From NCBI RefSeq assembly GCF_024611995.1, contig NZ_CP102509.1, positions 6,324,001-6,388,000 of the forward strand: a stretch of 64,000 nt of DNA, written 5' to 3'. Position 1 is the stretch's first letter, and every line of letters begins with the position of its first letter. The translations under genes and the position numbers were made by a program. This document shows positions 38,310 through 47,874 of the stretch, piece after piece. This DNA is from Streptomyces sp. NBC_00162 (GTDB lineage Bacteria > Actinomycetota > Actinomycetes > Streptomycetales > Streptomycetaceae). The notes beneath the pieces were generated by a model. The model did not search any database and was not told the origin of the DNA. It was given only the letters and a program-made list of their open reading frames with translations.

Positions 38310-38546
38310 GTGATTATGGGGTTCTCGATCGCCCTGATCGTCTTCAGCGGCCTGCTGATGCTGCTCGTGCTGATGCACAAGGGCAAGGGCGGCGGCCTTT
38401 CCGACATGTTCGGCGGCGGCATGCAGTCGTCGGTCGGCGGCTCCTCCGTCGCGGAGCGGAACCTGGACCGCATCACCGTCGTGGTCGGTCTGCTGTGGTT
38501 CGCCTGCATCCTCGCGCTCGGGCTCATGATGAAGTCGAGCAGCTGA
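38310..38546 (+). CDS. secG: Preprotein translocase subunit SecG
   Basis: 78 residues, the usual size, with two membrane helices (FSIALIVFSGLLMLLVLM and ITVVVGLLWFACILALGLMM) joined by the conserved loop GKGGGLSDMFGGGMQSS. It assists SecYE in protein export. The GTG start gives MIMGFSIA; an ATG two codons on is the alternative. Its position between tpiA and rbpA is the usual one in Streptomyces. Confidence 0.95.
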   Translation: MIMGFSIALIVFSGLLMLLVLMHKGKGGGLSDMFGGGMQSSVGGSSVAERNLDRITVVVGLLWFACILALGLMMKSSS

Positions 38547-38636
38547 CCGTTCTGGCCATCCGGCAGTCCGGTCGGCTCCGCCCGGCCTATCATTGGGGTC
38601 CGGCGTCCATGGCGTGGAAGCAGTAACTCCGCTCAC

Positions 38637-38665
38637 TGGACGTGCGTTGGGCCTTACGTAGACTT
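38637..38665 (+). promoter_or_regulatory. Possible rbpA promoter
   Basis: TGGACG and TAGACT with a 17-base spacer, 64 bases before the rbpA start, resemble a main-sigma promoter. I looked for a SigR-type GGAAT-N18-GTT and did not find one at the correct spacing. Confidence 0.4.
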
Positions 38666-38728
38666 GGGCGCCCGCGGCGGAAAATTCCACTCACGCTCCG
38701 CGGCACCATCACGCAGGGAGTTACGACC

Positions 38729-39064
38729 GTGGCAAGTGGCAACGCGATCCGTGGTAGCCGGGTCGGAGCGGGGCCGATGGGTGAGGCCGAGCGCGGCGAG
38801 TCCGCGCCCCGCCTGCGCATCTCCTTCTGGTGCTCGAACGGGCACGAGACGCAGCCGAGCTTCGCCAGCGATGCGCAGGTGCCGGACACCTGGGACTGCC
38901 CGCGCTGCGGGTTCCCGGCCGGCCAGGACCGGGACAACCCGCCCGCGCCGCCGCGCACCGAGCCGTACAAGACGCACCTGGCGTACGTACGGGAGCGGCG
39001 CACGGACGCCGACGGCGAGGCGATCCTCGCCGAGGCCCTCGCCAAGCTCCGCGGCGAGATCTGA
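38729..39064 (+). CDS. rbpA: RNA polymerase-binding protein RbpA
   Basis: 111 residues; actinobacterial RNA polymerase accessory factor that stabilises HrdB-type holoenzyme and open complexes. Zinc ligands are in FWCSNGHETQ and WDCPRCGFPAG. The basic linker and sigma-interacting C-terminal helices (HLAYVRERRTDADGEAILAE, ALAKLRGEI) are intact. The GTG follows GGGAG. The essential transcription factor sits between the export gene secG and the glycolytic gene pgi, with its own promoter and strong terminator. Confidence 0.97.
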   Translation: MASGNAIRGSRVGAGPMGEAERGESAPRLRISFWCSNGHETQPSFASDAQVPDTWDCPRCGFPAGQDRDNPPAPPRTEPYKTHLAYVRERRTDADGEAILAEALAKLRGEI

Positions 39065-39088
39065 ACACCACCTGAAGTCATGTGACGT

Positions 39089-39132
39089 GAGGCCCGGTCC
39101 CGTTGGAGACATCTCCAGCGGGACCGGGCCTC
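39089..39132 (+). terminator. Strong intrinsic terminator after rbpA
   Basis: A 20-base arm (gaggcccggtcccgttggag) pairs with ctccagcgggaccgggcctc across a four-base loop with one mismatch, followed by TTTG. Among the clearest terminators in the window. Confidence 0.9.
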
Positions 39133-39208
39133 TTTGTGTGCGTTGGTCCCCTTCGGATCCCTTAGGTTGGAGATCGGCGGGGCACGACAGGACGGAAGAA
39201 GTGGGTTG

Positions 39209-40873
39209 ATGTCCGAGATGAACGCAGACAGCCGTACGAAGCTCAACCGGATGCCGGAGTGGCTGGCACTCGGCAAGCACCGGGAGGAGTTCGGGCAGAC
39301 GCATCTGCGGGAGCTGTTCGAGGAGAATCCGGGCCGCGGCGCCGGCTACACCCTGCGGGTCGGCGACCTGCACATCGACTACTCGAAGCACCTCGTGACC
39401 GACGAGACGCTGACCCTGCTGCGCGAACTCGCGGCGGCGGCGGGCGTGGCCGAGCTGCGCGAGGCGATGTTCCGCGGCGAGAAGATCAACACGACCGAGG
39501 ACCGGGCGGTCCTGCACACCGCCCTGCGCGCGCCCGAAGACGCTGTCGTCGAGGTCGACGGAGAGAACGTCGTCCCCGCGGTGCACGCCGTCCTCGACAA
39601 GATGGCGGACTTCGCCGGCCGGGTCAGGTCGGGGGAGTGGACCGGCTTCACCGGACAGCGCATCAGGAACGTCGTCAACATCGGCATCGGCGGCTCCGAC
39701 CTGGGTCCCGCGATGGCCTACGACGCCCTGCGGGCCTTCACCGACCGCGGTCTGACGGTGCGCTTCGTGTCCAACGTGGACGGCGCGGACCTGCACGAGG
39801 CCGTGCGCGACCTGGACCCGGCCGAGACGCTGTTCATCATCGCCTCCAAGACCTTCACCACCATCGAGACCATCACCAACGCCACTTCGGCGCGCGAGTG
39901 GCTGCTCGCGGGCCTGGGCGGTGACCAGGCGGCCGTCGCACGGCACTTCGTGGCGCTGTCGACCAACGCCGAGAAGGTCACGGACTTCGGCATCGATCCG
40001 GCCAACATGTTCGAGTTCTGGGACTGGGTCGGCGGCCGCTACTCCTTCGACTCCGCCATCGGGCTCTCGCTGATGACCGCGATCGGCCCGGACGCCTTCC
40101 GGGAGATGCTCGGCGGCTTCCACGCCATGGACCGGCACTTCCGCACCGCGCCGCCGGAGGAGAACGCCCCACTGCTGCTCGGGCTGTTGGGCATCTGGTA
40201 CGGCGCCTTCTTCGACGCGCAGTCGCACGCGGTGCTCCCGTACAGCCACTACCTCTCCCGCTTCACCGCCTACTTGCAGCAGCTGGACATGGAGTCCAAC
40301 GGCAAGTCGGTGGACCGCGACGGCAATCCGGTGGAGTGGCAGACGGGTCCGGTGGTGTGGGGCACGCCCGGCACCAACGGGCAGCACGCGTACTACCAGC
40401 TGATCCACCAGGGGACGAAGGTGATCCCCGCGGACTTCATCGGCTTCGCGCGCCCGGTGGCGGAGCTGGAGCCCTCGCTCGCGGCCCAGCACGACCTGCT
40501 GATGGCGAACTTCTTCGCGCAGACCCAGGCGCTGGCCTTCGGCAAGACGGCGCAGGAGGTACGGGCGGAGGGCGCCGCCGAATCGCTGGTCCCGCACAAG
40601 ACCTTCCAGGGGAACCACCCGACGACCACCATCCTGGCCACCGAGCTCACCCCGGCGGTGCTGGGACAGCTGATCGCCCTGTACGAGCACAAGGTGTTCG
40701 TACAGGGCGCGGTGTGGAACATCGACTCCTTCGACCAGTGGGGCGTGGAGCTCGGCAAGGTCCTCGCGAAGCGGATCGAGCCCGCGCTGACGCAGGGCGC
40801 GGACGTACCGGGCCTGGACGCCTCGACCAAGGCCCTGGTGGCCGCCTACCGCGAGCTGCGCGGGCGCGGCTGA
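39209..40873 (+). CDS. pgi: Glucose-6-phosphate isomerase
   Basis: 554 residues, the long bacterial form. Sugar-phosphate-binding motifs [31 protein letters not shown], and the signature region [17 protein letters not shown] are present; [19 protein letters not shown] carries the active-site His. It interconverts glucose 6-phosphate and fructose 6-phosphate and so joins the glycolytic genes upstream with the pentose phosphate genes that converge on it. The ATG at 39209 follows GGAAGAAGTGGG. It ends 22 bases from the end of pgl. Confidence 0.97.
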   Translation: MSEMNADSRTKLNRMPEWLALGKHREEFGQTHLRELFEENPGRGAGYTLRVGDLHIDYSKHLVTDETLTLLRELAAAAGVAELREAMFRGEKINTTEDRAVLHTALRAPEDAVVEVDGENVVPAVHAVLDKMADFAGRVRSGEWTGFTGQRIRNVVNIGIGGSDLGPAMAYDALRAFTDRGLTVRFVSNVDGADLHEAVRDLDPAETLFIIASKTFTTIETITNATSAREWLLAGLGGDQAAVARHFVALSTNAEKVTDFGIDPANMFEFWDWVGGRYSFDSAIGLSLMTAIGPDAFREMLGGFHAMDRHFRTAPPEENAPLLLGLLGIWYGAFFDAQSHAVLPYSHYLSRFTAYLQQLDMESNGKSVDRDGNPVEWQTGPVVWGTPGTNGQHAYYQLIHQGTKVIPADFIGFARPVAELEPSLAAQHDLLMANFFAQTQALAFGKTAQEVRAEGAAESLVPHKTFQGNHPTTTILATELTPAVLGQLIALYEHKVFVQGAVWNIDSFDQWGVELGKVLAKRIEPALTQGADVPGLDASTKALVAAYRELRGRG

Positions 40874-40883
40874 GCCACGTGAC

Positions 40884-40914
40884 GTACCCGTCGGCTCACG
40901 AGGCCGGCGGGTAC
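40884..40914. terminator. Hairpin at the pgi/pgl convergence
   Basis: gtacccg and cgggtac flank a second paired stretch (cggc/gccg) with a seven-base loop. It overlaps the last codons of pgl and can serve both directions. Confidence 0.6.
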
Positions 40915-41681
40915 ATCCCGGACGGGAGGTGCGCGGCCGCCGCGCGGTCCAGGAGCCACAGGGTGCGGGAACGGCCGTAGGCCGCCGCCGCCGGGGCCTG
41001 GACCCCGCCGGCGCCGCCGAGGGCGATGGACACCGCGCGGGCCTTGTCCTCGCCCGCCGCCAGCAGCCAGACCTCGCGGGCCGCCCGGATCGCCGGGAGG
41101 GTGAGCGAGATGCGGGTGGGCGGGGGCTTCGGGGCTCCGTGGACGCCGACCACCGTGCGCTCGGTCTCGCGGGTCGCCGGGTGCTCCGGGAACAGCGAGG
41201 CCACGTGGGTGTCCGGGCCCACGCCCAGCATCAGCACGTCGAAGGTGGGGACCGGGCCGTGGTCCTCGGGACCGGCCGCCTCCGCCAGCTCGGCCGCGTA
41301 CGAGGCCGCCGCCGCGTCCACGTCGGGCCCGTACGGGCCGTCCGAGGCCGGCATGACGTGCACGCGGGCGGGATCCACCGGGACGGAGTCCAGCAGCGCC
41401 TCGCGGGCCTGGGTGTGGTTTCGCTCGGGGTCGTCGGCGGGGACATAGCGCTCGTCGCCCCACCACAGGTCCAGCCGGGACCAGTCGACCGCGTCCCGGG
41501 CCGGGGCGGTGGCCAGCGCCGCGAGCAGGCCGTTGCCGTTGCGGCCGCCGGTGAGGACCACGGACGCCGTGCCGCGGGCCGTCTGCGCGTCCACGATCTT
41601 CGTGATGAGCCGGGCCGCCGTGGCCTGGGCCATCAGCTCCTTGTCCCGGTGGACGACGACCTGGGGAGTCGTCATACCCAT
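40896..41681 (-). CDS. pgl: 6-phosphogluconolactonase
   Basis: 261 residues. Hydrolyses 6-phosphogluconolactone in the oxidative pentose phosphate pathway. Family motifs: SVVLTGGRNGNGLLAALATA, DLWWGDERYVPADDPERNH (active site), FDVLMLGVGPDTHVASLFPE and RISLTLPAIRAAREVWLLAA. The ATG at 41681 has GAAGG upstream; the ATG two codons later is possible. It is the last gene of the tkt-tal-zwf-opcA-pgl run but is set off from opcA by a hairpin and a dispersed repeat. Confidence 0.95.
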   Translation of the reverse strand: MGMTTPQVVVHRDKELMAQATAARLITKIVDAQTARGTASVVLTGGRNGNGLLAALATAPARDAVDWSRLDLWWGDERYVPADDPERNHTQAREALLDSVPVDPARVHVMPASDGPYGPDVDAAAASYAAELAEAAGPEDHGPVPTFDVLMLGVGPDTHVASLFPEHPATRETERTVVGVHGAPKPPPTRISLTLPAIRAAREVWLLAAGEDKARAVSIALGGAGGVQAPAAAAYGRSRTLWLLDRAAAAHLPSGMYPPAS

Positions 41682-41737
41682 GTGCTGCCGCCTTCTTGGT
41701 AGGTGGGGGTGGGTGCGGGTGCCGCTGCCCGGACCCT

Positions 41738-41757
41738 CAAACGCCGACGGGGCTGGA
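41738..41757 (+). repeat. Dispersed extragenic repeat, copy 2
   Basis: Same 20-mer caaacgccgacggggctgga as at 26596-26615; here its right half forms the left arm of a hairpin. Confidence 0.7.
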
Positions 41758-41781
41758 TTGCGCTGCGCACAATCCAGCCCC
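41749..41781. terminator. Hairpin between opcA and pgl
   Basis: ggggctggattg pairs perfectly with caatccagcccc (12 bp, nine-base loop) 13 bases after the opcA stop. It would lower expression of pgl relative to zwf-opcA or mark an mRNA end. Confidence 0.75.
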
Positions 41782-41793
41782 GCGCGGTACGGG

Positions 41794-42834
41794 CTACTTC
41801 GCCGCGGCCTTCTTGGACGGCTTGGCCGCCGGCTTCGGGGCCGGGGCCGGGGCCTCCTCGGCCGGGGCCGGGGCCTCCTCGGCCGGGGCCGGGGCCGGGG
41901 CCGCGGACTCGGGGGCCAGTTTGGCCACGCCGAACTTCAGCGAGGCCTCGTAGGTGTTGTCCGGGTCCAGGCGGCGGAGTTCCTCCGCCAGGAGCTCGGC
42001 CGTGTCCCGGCGCTTGAGCGCCACCGCACGGTCGGGCTGCCCCGGCATGCACAGCGTGGCCAGCGCCCCGTCCGCCCGGTCCAGGACGATCGTGCCGTCC
42101 TTGGTCTCCAGGCGTACGGCCGTCAGGCCCGGACCCGCCGACGGCGTGCGCCGGACGGGAACCTTGAGCCGGTCCGCCAGCCACATGGCCAGCAGCTCGC
42201 AGCTCGGGTTCTCCGACTCGCCCTCGACGGTCGCCGAGGCGACCGACAGGGTCTGCTGGTCCAGCGCGGCCGCCAGCATCGAGCGCCACGGGGTGATCCG
42301 GGTCCACGAAAGGTCCGTGTCCCCGGGCGCGTAAGCGGCGGCCCGGCTGCCGAGCGCCTCGGTCGGGTCCTCGCAGGAGTACGTGTCCGTGATCCGGCGC
42401 TGCCCCAGCGCACCGAGCGGGTCGCCCGCCAGGTCCGTCGGAGCATTCTCGGGCCACCAGACGACCACCGGGGCGTCCGGCAGGAGCAACGGGAGAACCA
42501 CCGACTGGGCGTGGTCGACCAGTTCGCCGTGAAGGCGGAGCACGACCGTCTCGCCGGTGCCGGAGTCCGCCCCGACGCGGACTTCCGCGTCGAGACGGGC
42601 ATCGCGGCGGCTGCGCGGCGAGCGGCTGACCCGCTTGATGACGACGACGATCCGCGAGGGGTGTTCGTGGGACGCGTCGTTCGCCGACTTGAGCGCGTCG
42701 TACGCGTTCTCCTCGTCGGTCACGATCACCAGCGTGAGGACCATGCCGATGGCCGGCGTGCCGATGTCCCGGCGCGCCTTGACCAGTGCGGCGTTGATCT
42801 TGCTGGAGTTGGTCTCCGTGAGGTCGATCTTCAT
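41794..42834 (-). CDS. opcA: Glucose-6-phosphate dehydrogenase assembly protein OpcA
   Basis: 346 residues. Needed for active G6PDH in cyanobacteria and actinomycetes and acts as its redox-linked cofactor. Family landmarks: IDLTETNSSKINAALVKARR, SHEHPSRIVVVIKRVSRSPR, LVDHAQSVVLPLLLPDAPVV, VWWPENAP and the Cys-bearing TDTYSCEDP. The C-terminal 40 residues are an Ala/Pro/Glu repeat with a Lys-rich end, not part of the conserved core. The start overlaps the zwf stop as ATGA, so the two are coupled. Confidence 0.95.
   Translation of the reverse strand: MKIDLTETNSSKINAALVKARRDIGTPAIGMVLTLVIVTDEENAYDALKSANDASHEHPSRIVVVIKRVSRSPRSRRDARLDAEVRVGADSGTGETVVLRLHGELVDHAQSVVLPLLLPDAPVVVWWPENAPTDLAGDPLGALGQRRITDTYSCEDPTEALGSRAAAYAPGDTDLSWTRITPWRSMLAAALDQQTLSVASATVEGESENPSCELLAMWLADRLKVPVRRTPSAGPGLTAVRLETKDGTIVLDRADGALATLCMPGQPDRAVALKRRDTAELLAEELRRLDPDNTYEASLKFGVAKLAPESAAPAPAPAEEAPAPAEEAPAPAPKPAAKPSKKAAAK
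41840..41881 (-). repeat. 21-bp tandem repeat in the 3' end of opcA
   Basis: Two perfect 21-bp units (beginning gccggggccggggcc) followed by a partial third encode repeats of APAPAEE on the minus strand. This is expansion-prone sequence. Confidence 0.85.
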
Positions 42835-44357
42835 GGCCGGCGCCAGCTCCGTCCGTCTCGTGCGAGCATCTCGTCCGCCTCGACCGGACCCCAGGTGCCC
42901 GCCGGGTACTGCGCGGGCTTGCCGTGCTTGTCCCAGTACTCCTCGATCGGGTCGAGGATGTTCCAGGACAGTTCGACCTCCTGGTGACGCGGGAAGAGGT
43001 TCGCGTCGCCGAGGAGCACGTCGAGGATCAGCCGCTCGTACGCCTCGGGGCTCGACTCCGTGAAGGACTCGCCGTAGGCGAAGTCCATCGTGACGTCCCG
43101 GACCTCCATGGAGGTGCCCGGAACCTTGGAGCCGAAGCGGACCGTGACGCCCTCGTCCGGCTGGACCCGGATGACCAGGGCGTTCTGCCCCAGCTCCTCG
43201 GTCGCGCCCGATTCGAACGGCAGGTACGGGGCCCGCTTGAAGACCACCGCGATCTCGGTCACCCGGCGGCCCAGGCGCTTGCCGGTCCGCAGGTAGAACG
43301 GGACGCCCGCCCAGCGGCGGTTGTTGATCTCCAGCCGGATGGCCGCGTAGGTGTCGGTCTTCGACTTGGGGTCGATGCCGTCCTCTTCGAGGTACCCGAC
43401 GACCTTCTCGCCGCCCTGCCACGCCGCCGAGTACTGGCCGCGCACGGTGTGCTTGCCCAGGTCCTCGGGCAGCTCCACGGCGGTCAGCACCTTGAGCTTC
43501 TCGGCCACCAGCGCCTTGGGGTGGAAGGTGCCGGGCTCCTCCATCGCGGTCAGCGCGAGCAGCTGGAGCAGGTGGTTCTGGATGACGTCACGGGCCGCGC
43601 CGATGCCGTCGTAGTAACCGGCCCGGCCGCCGATGCCGATGTCCTCGGCCATGGTGATCTGGACGTGGTCGACGTACGACCGGTTCCAGATCGGCTCGAA
43701 CATGGTGTTGGCGAAGCGGAGCGCCAGGATGTTCTGGACGGTCTCCTTGCCGAGGTAGTGGTCGATCCGGAAGACCTCGTCACGGGGGAAGACCTCGTGA
43801 ACGACCTTGTTGAGCTCCTCGGCGCTCTTCAGGTCGTGACCGAAGGGCTTCTCGATGACGGCGCGCCGCCAGGAGCCTTCCTTCTGCGCCAGACCGTGGT
43901 CCTTGAGCTGCTGGACCACCTTGGGGAAGAACTTCGGCGGGACCGACAGGTAGAAGGCGAAGTTGCCGCCCGTACCCTGCGCCTTGTCGAGCTCGTCGAT
44001 CGTCGCCTTCAGGGTCTCGAAGGCCGCGTCGTCGTCGAAGTCGCCCTGCACGAACCGGCAGCCCTGCACCAGCTGCTGCCAGACCTCCTCCCGGAACGGC
44101 GTGCGCGAGTGCTCCTTGACGGCCTCGTACACCTCCTGGGCGAAGTCCTCGTGCTCCCACTCCCGGCGGGCGAAGCCGATCAGTGAGAAGCCCGGCGGGA
44201 GCAGGCCGCGGTTGGCCAGGTCGTAGACGGCAGGCATCAGCTTCTTGCGCGACAGGTCACCCGTAACGCCGAAAATGACCAGGCCGGACGGCCCCGCGAT
44301 ACGCGGGAGCCGCCGGTCCTGTGCGTCACGAAGCGGGTTCGCTCCGTTTACAGACAA
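42831..44357 (-). CDS. zwf: Glucose-6-phosphate 1-dehydrogenase
   Basis: 508 residues. Oxidises glucose 6-phosphate with NADP. FGVTGDLSRKKLMPAVYDLA is the nucleotide-binding loop; RIDHYLGKETVQN is the active-site signature with Asp-His and Lys; TDTYAAIRLEINNRRWAGVP and YLRTGKRL follow. The start appears to be TTG at 44357: there is a GGAGG ten bases upstream inside the end of tal, the next residues SVNGANPLRD lead straight into the conserved DRRLPRIAGP, and no ATG or GTG lies nearby. Five bases separate it from the tal stop. Confidence 0.97.
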   Translation of the reverse strand: MSVNGANPLRDAQDRRLPRIAGPSGLVIFGVTGDLSRKKLMPAVYDLANRGLLPPGFSLIGFARREWEHEDFAQEVYEAVKEHSRTPFREEVWQQLVQGCRFVQGDFDDDAAFETLKATIDELDKAQGTGGNFAFYLSVPPKFFPKVVQQLKDHGLAQKEGSWRRAVIEKPFGHDLKSAEELNKVVHEVFPRDEVFRIDHYLGKETVQNILALRFANTMFEPIWNRSYVDHVQITMAEDIGIGGRAGYYDGIGAARDVIQNHLLQLLALTAMEEPGTFHPKALVAEKLKVLTAVELPEDLGKHTVRGQYSAAWQGGEKVVGYLEEDGIDPKSKTDTYAAIRLEINNRRWAGVPFYLRTGKRLGRRVTEIAVVFKRAPYLPFESGATEELGQNALVIRVQPDEGVTVRFGSKVPGTSMEVRDVTMDFAYGESFTESSPEAYERLILDVLLGDANLFPRHQEVELSWNILDPIEEYWDKHGKPAQYPAGTWGPVEADEMLARDGRSWRRP

Positions 44358-44362
44358 GGTGT

Positions 44363-45481
44363 TCAGGCCTCCGTGGGGGCGAGGCGATCAAGCTCCGCCT
44401 CGGTCGACTTCAGCAGGTCGTTCCAGGACACCGCGAACTTCTCGACGCCCTCGTCTTCCAGCAGCTGCACCACATCGTCGTACGAGATGCCCAGCTTCGC
44501 GACCGCGTCGAGCTCGGCGCGCGCCTGCTCGTAGGTGCCGCGCACGGTGTCACCCGTGATCTGCCCGTGGTCGGCCGCGGCCTCCAGGGTGGCCTCCGGC
44601 ATGGTGTTCACCGTGTTCGGGGCGACCAGGTCGTCCACGTACAGGGTGTCCTTGTACGCCGGGTCCTTGACGCCCGTCGAGGCCCACAGCGGACGCTGCT
44701 TGTTGGCGCCGACGCGCTCCAGGGCGGCCCAGCGGTCCGAGGAGAAGACATCCTCGTACGCCTCGTAGGCCAGACGGGCGTTGGCGAGCGCCGCCTTGCC
44801 CTTGAGGGCCTTGGCCTCGTCGGTGCCGACGGCGTCCAGGCGCTTGTCGATCTCGCTGTCCACGCGGGACACGAAGAAGGAGGCGACCGAGTGGATCAGG
44901 GACAGGTCCAGGCCGGCGGCCTTGGCCTTCTCCAGACCCGCCAGGTACGCGTCCATGACCTCGCGGTAGCGCTCCAGCGAGAAGATCAGCGTGACGTTGA
45001 CGCTGATGCCCTTGCCGATGACCTCGGTGATCGCCGGCAGGCCGGCCTTGGTCGCCGGGATCTTGATCAGCGTGTTCGGGCGGTCCACCAGCCAGGCGAG
45101 CTGCTTGGCCTCGGCGATGGTCGCCGGGGTGTTGTGCGCCAGGCGCGGGTCGACCTCGATCGACACGCGGCCGTCCTGGCCGTCGGTGCGGTCGTAGACC
45201 GGGCGCAGGATGTCGGCGGCGTCACGGACGTCCGCCGTCGTGATCATGCGCAGCGCCTCCTCCACGGTCACCTTGCGGGTCGCGAGGTCGGTGAGCTGCT
45301 GCTCGTAGCCCTCGCCGCCGCTGATGGCCTTCTGGAAGATCGCCGGGTTGGTGGTGACGCCGACCACGTGCGACTCGTCGATGAGCTCGGCCAGGTTGCC
45401 GGACGTGATGCGCTTGCGGGACAGGTCGTCCAGCCAGATCGCCACGCCCTCGTCGGAGAGGCGCTTGAGTGCGTCTGTCAT
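44363..45481 (-). CDS. tal: Transaldolase (actinobacterial type)
   Basis: 372 residues. Transfers a dihydroxyacetone unit in the non-oxidative pentose phosphate branch. The N-terminal [33 protein letters not shown] and the Schiff-base segment [14 protein letters not shown], then [20 protein letters not shown] and [15 protein letters not shown] are typical of the longer actinobacterial and cyanobacterial transaldolases. It lies between tkt (34-base gap) and zwf (5-base gap). Confidence 0.97.
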   Translation of the reverse strand: MTDALKRLSDEGVAIWLDDLSRKRITSGNLAELIDESHVVGVTTNPAIFQKAISGGEGYEQQLTDLATRKVTVEEALRMITTADVRDAADILRPVYDRTDGQDGRVSIEVDPRLAHNTPATIAEAKQLAWLVDRPNTLIKIPATKAGLPAITEVIGKGISVNVTLIFSLERYREVMDAYLAGLEKAKAAGLDLSLIHSVASFFVSRVDSEIDKRLDAVGTDEAKALKGKAALANARLAYEAYEDVFSSDRWAALERVGANKQRPLWASTGVKDPAYKDTLYVDDLVAPNTVNTMPEATLEAAADHGQITGDTVRGTYEQARAELDAVAKLGISYDDVVQLLEDEGVEKFAVSWNDLLKSTEAELDRLAPTEA

Positions 45482-45515
45482 GGGAATTGCATCTCCTACT
45501 GGTCTTGTACGGGCG

Positions 45516-47618
45516 TCAGCGCGCGGCTGCGGCGAGGGAGGCCTGGGCTGCGGCGGTCACGGCCTCGGGGGTGAAACCGAACTCGCGGAACAGCACCTTC
45601 GCGTCGGCCGAGGCACCGAAGTGCTCCAGCGACACGATCCGGCCCGCGTCGCCGACGTAGCGGTGCCAGGTCAGGCCGATGCCCGCCTCGACCGCGACGC
45701 GCGCCTTGACGGAGGGCGGCAGGACGCTGTCCTTGTACGCCTGGTCCTGCTCCTCGAACCACTCGACGGACGGCATCGAGACGACTCGGGTGGGGATGCC
45801 CTGGGCCTGGAGCTGCTCGCGGGCTTCCACGGCCACGTGCACCTCGGAGCCGGTGCCGATGAGGAGGACCTGCGCGGCTGCGCTCTGCCCGTCGGCGCCC
45901 GTGGCCTCGAAGAGCACGTAACCGCCCTTGGCGGCGTCCTCGTTGCGCTCGTAGGTCGGCACGCCCTGACGGGTCAGCGCCAGGCCGTGCGGGGCGCCCT
46001 TGCCGAACACCTTGGTGTGGCGCCGCAGGATCTCGCGCCAGGCGATGGCGGTCTCGTTGGCGTCGGCCGGGCGGACGACGTTCAGGCCCGGGATGGCGCG
46101 CAGCGAGGCGAGGTGCTCGACCGGCTGGTGGGTCGGGCCGTCCTCGCCGAGACCGATGGAGTCGTGCGTCCACACGTAGGTGACCGGCACGTGCATCAGC
46201 GCGGACAGCCGGACGGCGTTGCGCATGTAGTCGGAGAACACCAGGAAGGTGCCGCCGTAGATGCGGGTGTGGCCGTGCAGGGCGATGCCGTTCATGGCCG
46301 CGGCCATGGCGTGCTCGCGGATGCCGAAGTGGATGGTGCGGCCGTACGGGTCGGCCTCCGGCAGCGGGTTGCCCACCGGCAGGAACGAGGAGTTCTTGTC
46401 GATGGTGGTGTTGTTGGAGCCGGCCAGGTCGGCCGAGCCGCCCCACAGCTCCGGGATGACCGCACCGAGGGCCTGGAGCACCTTGCCGGAGGCGGCGCGG
46501 GTGGCGACACCCTTGCCGGTCTCGAAGGAGGGGAGCTTGTCCTCCCAGCCCGCGGGCAGCTCGTTCGCGTTGATGCGGTCGAACTCGGCGGCGCGCTCCG
46601 GATTGGCGGTGCGCCAGGCGGAGAAGTCCTTCTCCCACGCGGCCTTGGCCTCGCGGCCGCGGTCCAGCGCCTTGCGGGTGTGCGCGATGACCTCGTCGGA
46701 GACCTCGAAGGTCTGCTCCGGGTCGAAGCCGAGGACGCGCTTGGTGGCGGCGACCTCGTCGTCACCGAGGGCCGAGCCGTGCGAGGCCTCGGTGCCCTGG
46801 GCGTGCGGGGCCGGCCAGGCGATGATCGAGCGGGCCGCGATGAAGGACGGGCGCCCGGTCTCGGCCTTGGCGGCGATCAGCGCCTGGTGCAGCGCCTTCG
46901 GGTCGAGGTCGCCGTTCTCCTGCTGCGCGACGCGCTGGACGTGCCAGCCGTACGCCTCGTAGCGCTTGAGGGTGTCCTCGGAGACGGCCGTCTCCGTGTC
47001 GCCCTCGATGGAGATGTGGTTGTCGTCCCACAGCAGCACCAGGTTGCCGAGCTTCTGGTGGCCGGCCAGCGCGGACGCCTCGTGGGAGATGCCCTCCTGG
47101 AGGCAGCCGTCGCCCGCGATCGCGTAGATCATGTGGTCGAACGGGGAGGTGCCCTGGGCGGCCTCCGGGTCGAACAGGCCGCGCTCGTAGCGGGAGGCCA
47201 TGGCCATGCCCACCGCGTTGGCGATGCCCTGGCCCAGCGGGCCGGTGGTGGTCTCCACGCCGGCCGTGTGGCCGTACTCCGGGTGCCCGGGGGTCTTGGA
47301 GCCCCAGGTGCGGAACGCCTTGAGGTCGTCCAGCTCCAGGCCGAAGCCGCCGAGGTACAGCTGGGTGTACAGGGTGAGGGACGAGTGCCCCGCGGAGAGC
47401 ACGAAGCGGTCGCGGCCCACCCACTCGGGGTCCGCCGGGTCGTGCCGCATCACCTTCTGGAAGAGGGTGTACGCGGCGGGGGCCAGGCTCATCGCCGTAC
47501 CGGGGTGGCCGTTTCCGACCTTCTGGACCGCGTCAGCGGCCAGAACGCGGGCGGTGTCGACGGCCCGCTGGTCCAGTTCGGTCCACTCGAGCTCTGTGGT
47601 GGTCGGCTTGGTGCTCAC
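45516..47618 (-). CDS. tkt: Transketolase
   Basis: 700 residues. Thiamine-diphosphate enzyme moving two-carbon units. [19 protein letters not shown], the ThDP-binding [13 protein letters not shown] through [14 protein letters not shown], the pyrimidine-domain [19 protein letters not shown] and [18 protein letters not shown] are all present. GTG start with GGAGAGGAG upstream. First gene of the pentose phosphate operon; divergent from ctaB across a 256-base spacer. Confidence 0.97.
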   Translation of the reverse strand: MSTKPTTTELEWTELDQRAVDTARVLAADAVQKVGNGHPGTAMSLAPAAYTLFQKVMRHDPADPEWVGRDRFVLSAGHSSLTLYTQLYLGGFGLELDDLKAFRTWGSKTPGHPEYGHTAGVETTTGPLGQGIANAVGMAMASRYERGLFDPEAAQGTSPFDHMIYAIAGDGCLQEGISHEASALAGHQKLGNLVLLWDDNHISIEGDTETAVSEDTLKRYEAYGWHVQRVAQQENGDLDPKALHQALIAAKAETGRPSFIAARSIIAWPAPHAQGTEASHGSALGDDEVAATKRVLGFDPEQTFEVSDEVIAHTRKALDRGREAKAAWEKDFSAWRTANPERAAEFDRINANELPAGWEDKLPSFETGKGVATRAASGKVLQALGAVIPELWGGSADLAGSNNTTIDKNSSFLPVGNPLPEADPYGRTIHFGIREHAMAAAMNGIALHGHTRIYGGTFLVFSDYMRNAVRLSALMHVPVTYVWTHDSIGLGEDGPTHQPVEHLASLRAIPGLNVVRPADANETAIAWREILRRHTKVFGKGAPHGLALTRQGVPTYERNEDAAKGGYVLFEATGADGQSAAAQVLLIGTGSEVHVAVEAREQLQAQGIPTRVVSMPSVEWFEEQDQAYKDSVLPPSVKARVAVEAGIGLTWHRYVGDAGRIVSLEHFGASADAKVLFREFGFTPEAVTAAAQASLAAAAR

Positions 47619-47874
47619 CGTGGGTCAGGGCTCCTCTCCACATGTCTGTTCCCGGTGACGAACGGTGCACCGGCGCGATTCCGAGCCTACCCCCGCAACG
47701 GCGTGCAGCTATTCGAGTGTCCGCACTCCGTCACCGTGCCGTCACCGGGTCGTCAGCTCCGTTCGGACCAACACGACGCGACCCCCGCGCAGGGCGACGT
47801 ATGACCAACGTCTACAGTGGCGTGGTACGTGCAAGCCCTTGTGGTGCTTGCTGGTTTCTCTCTCAGGGGTGTGC
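47619..47874. promoter_or_regulatory. Divergent promoter region tkt / ctaB
   Basis: 256 bases with no gene. TACAGT at 47813-47818 could be a -10 for ctaB with a leader of about 50 bases. I cannot fix the tkt promoter or any operator. Confidence 0.35.

Noticed and set aside
38616..38648. SigR-type promoter for rbpA
   Set aside because: GGAAG and GTT are present but 25 bases apart, not the 18-19 expected.
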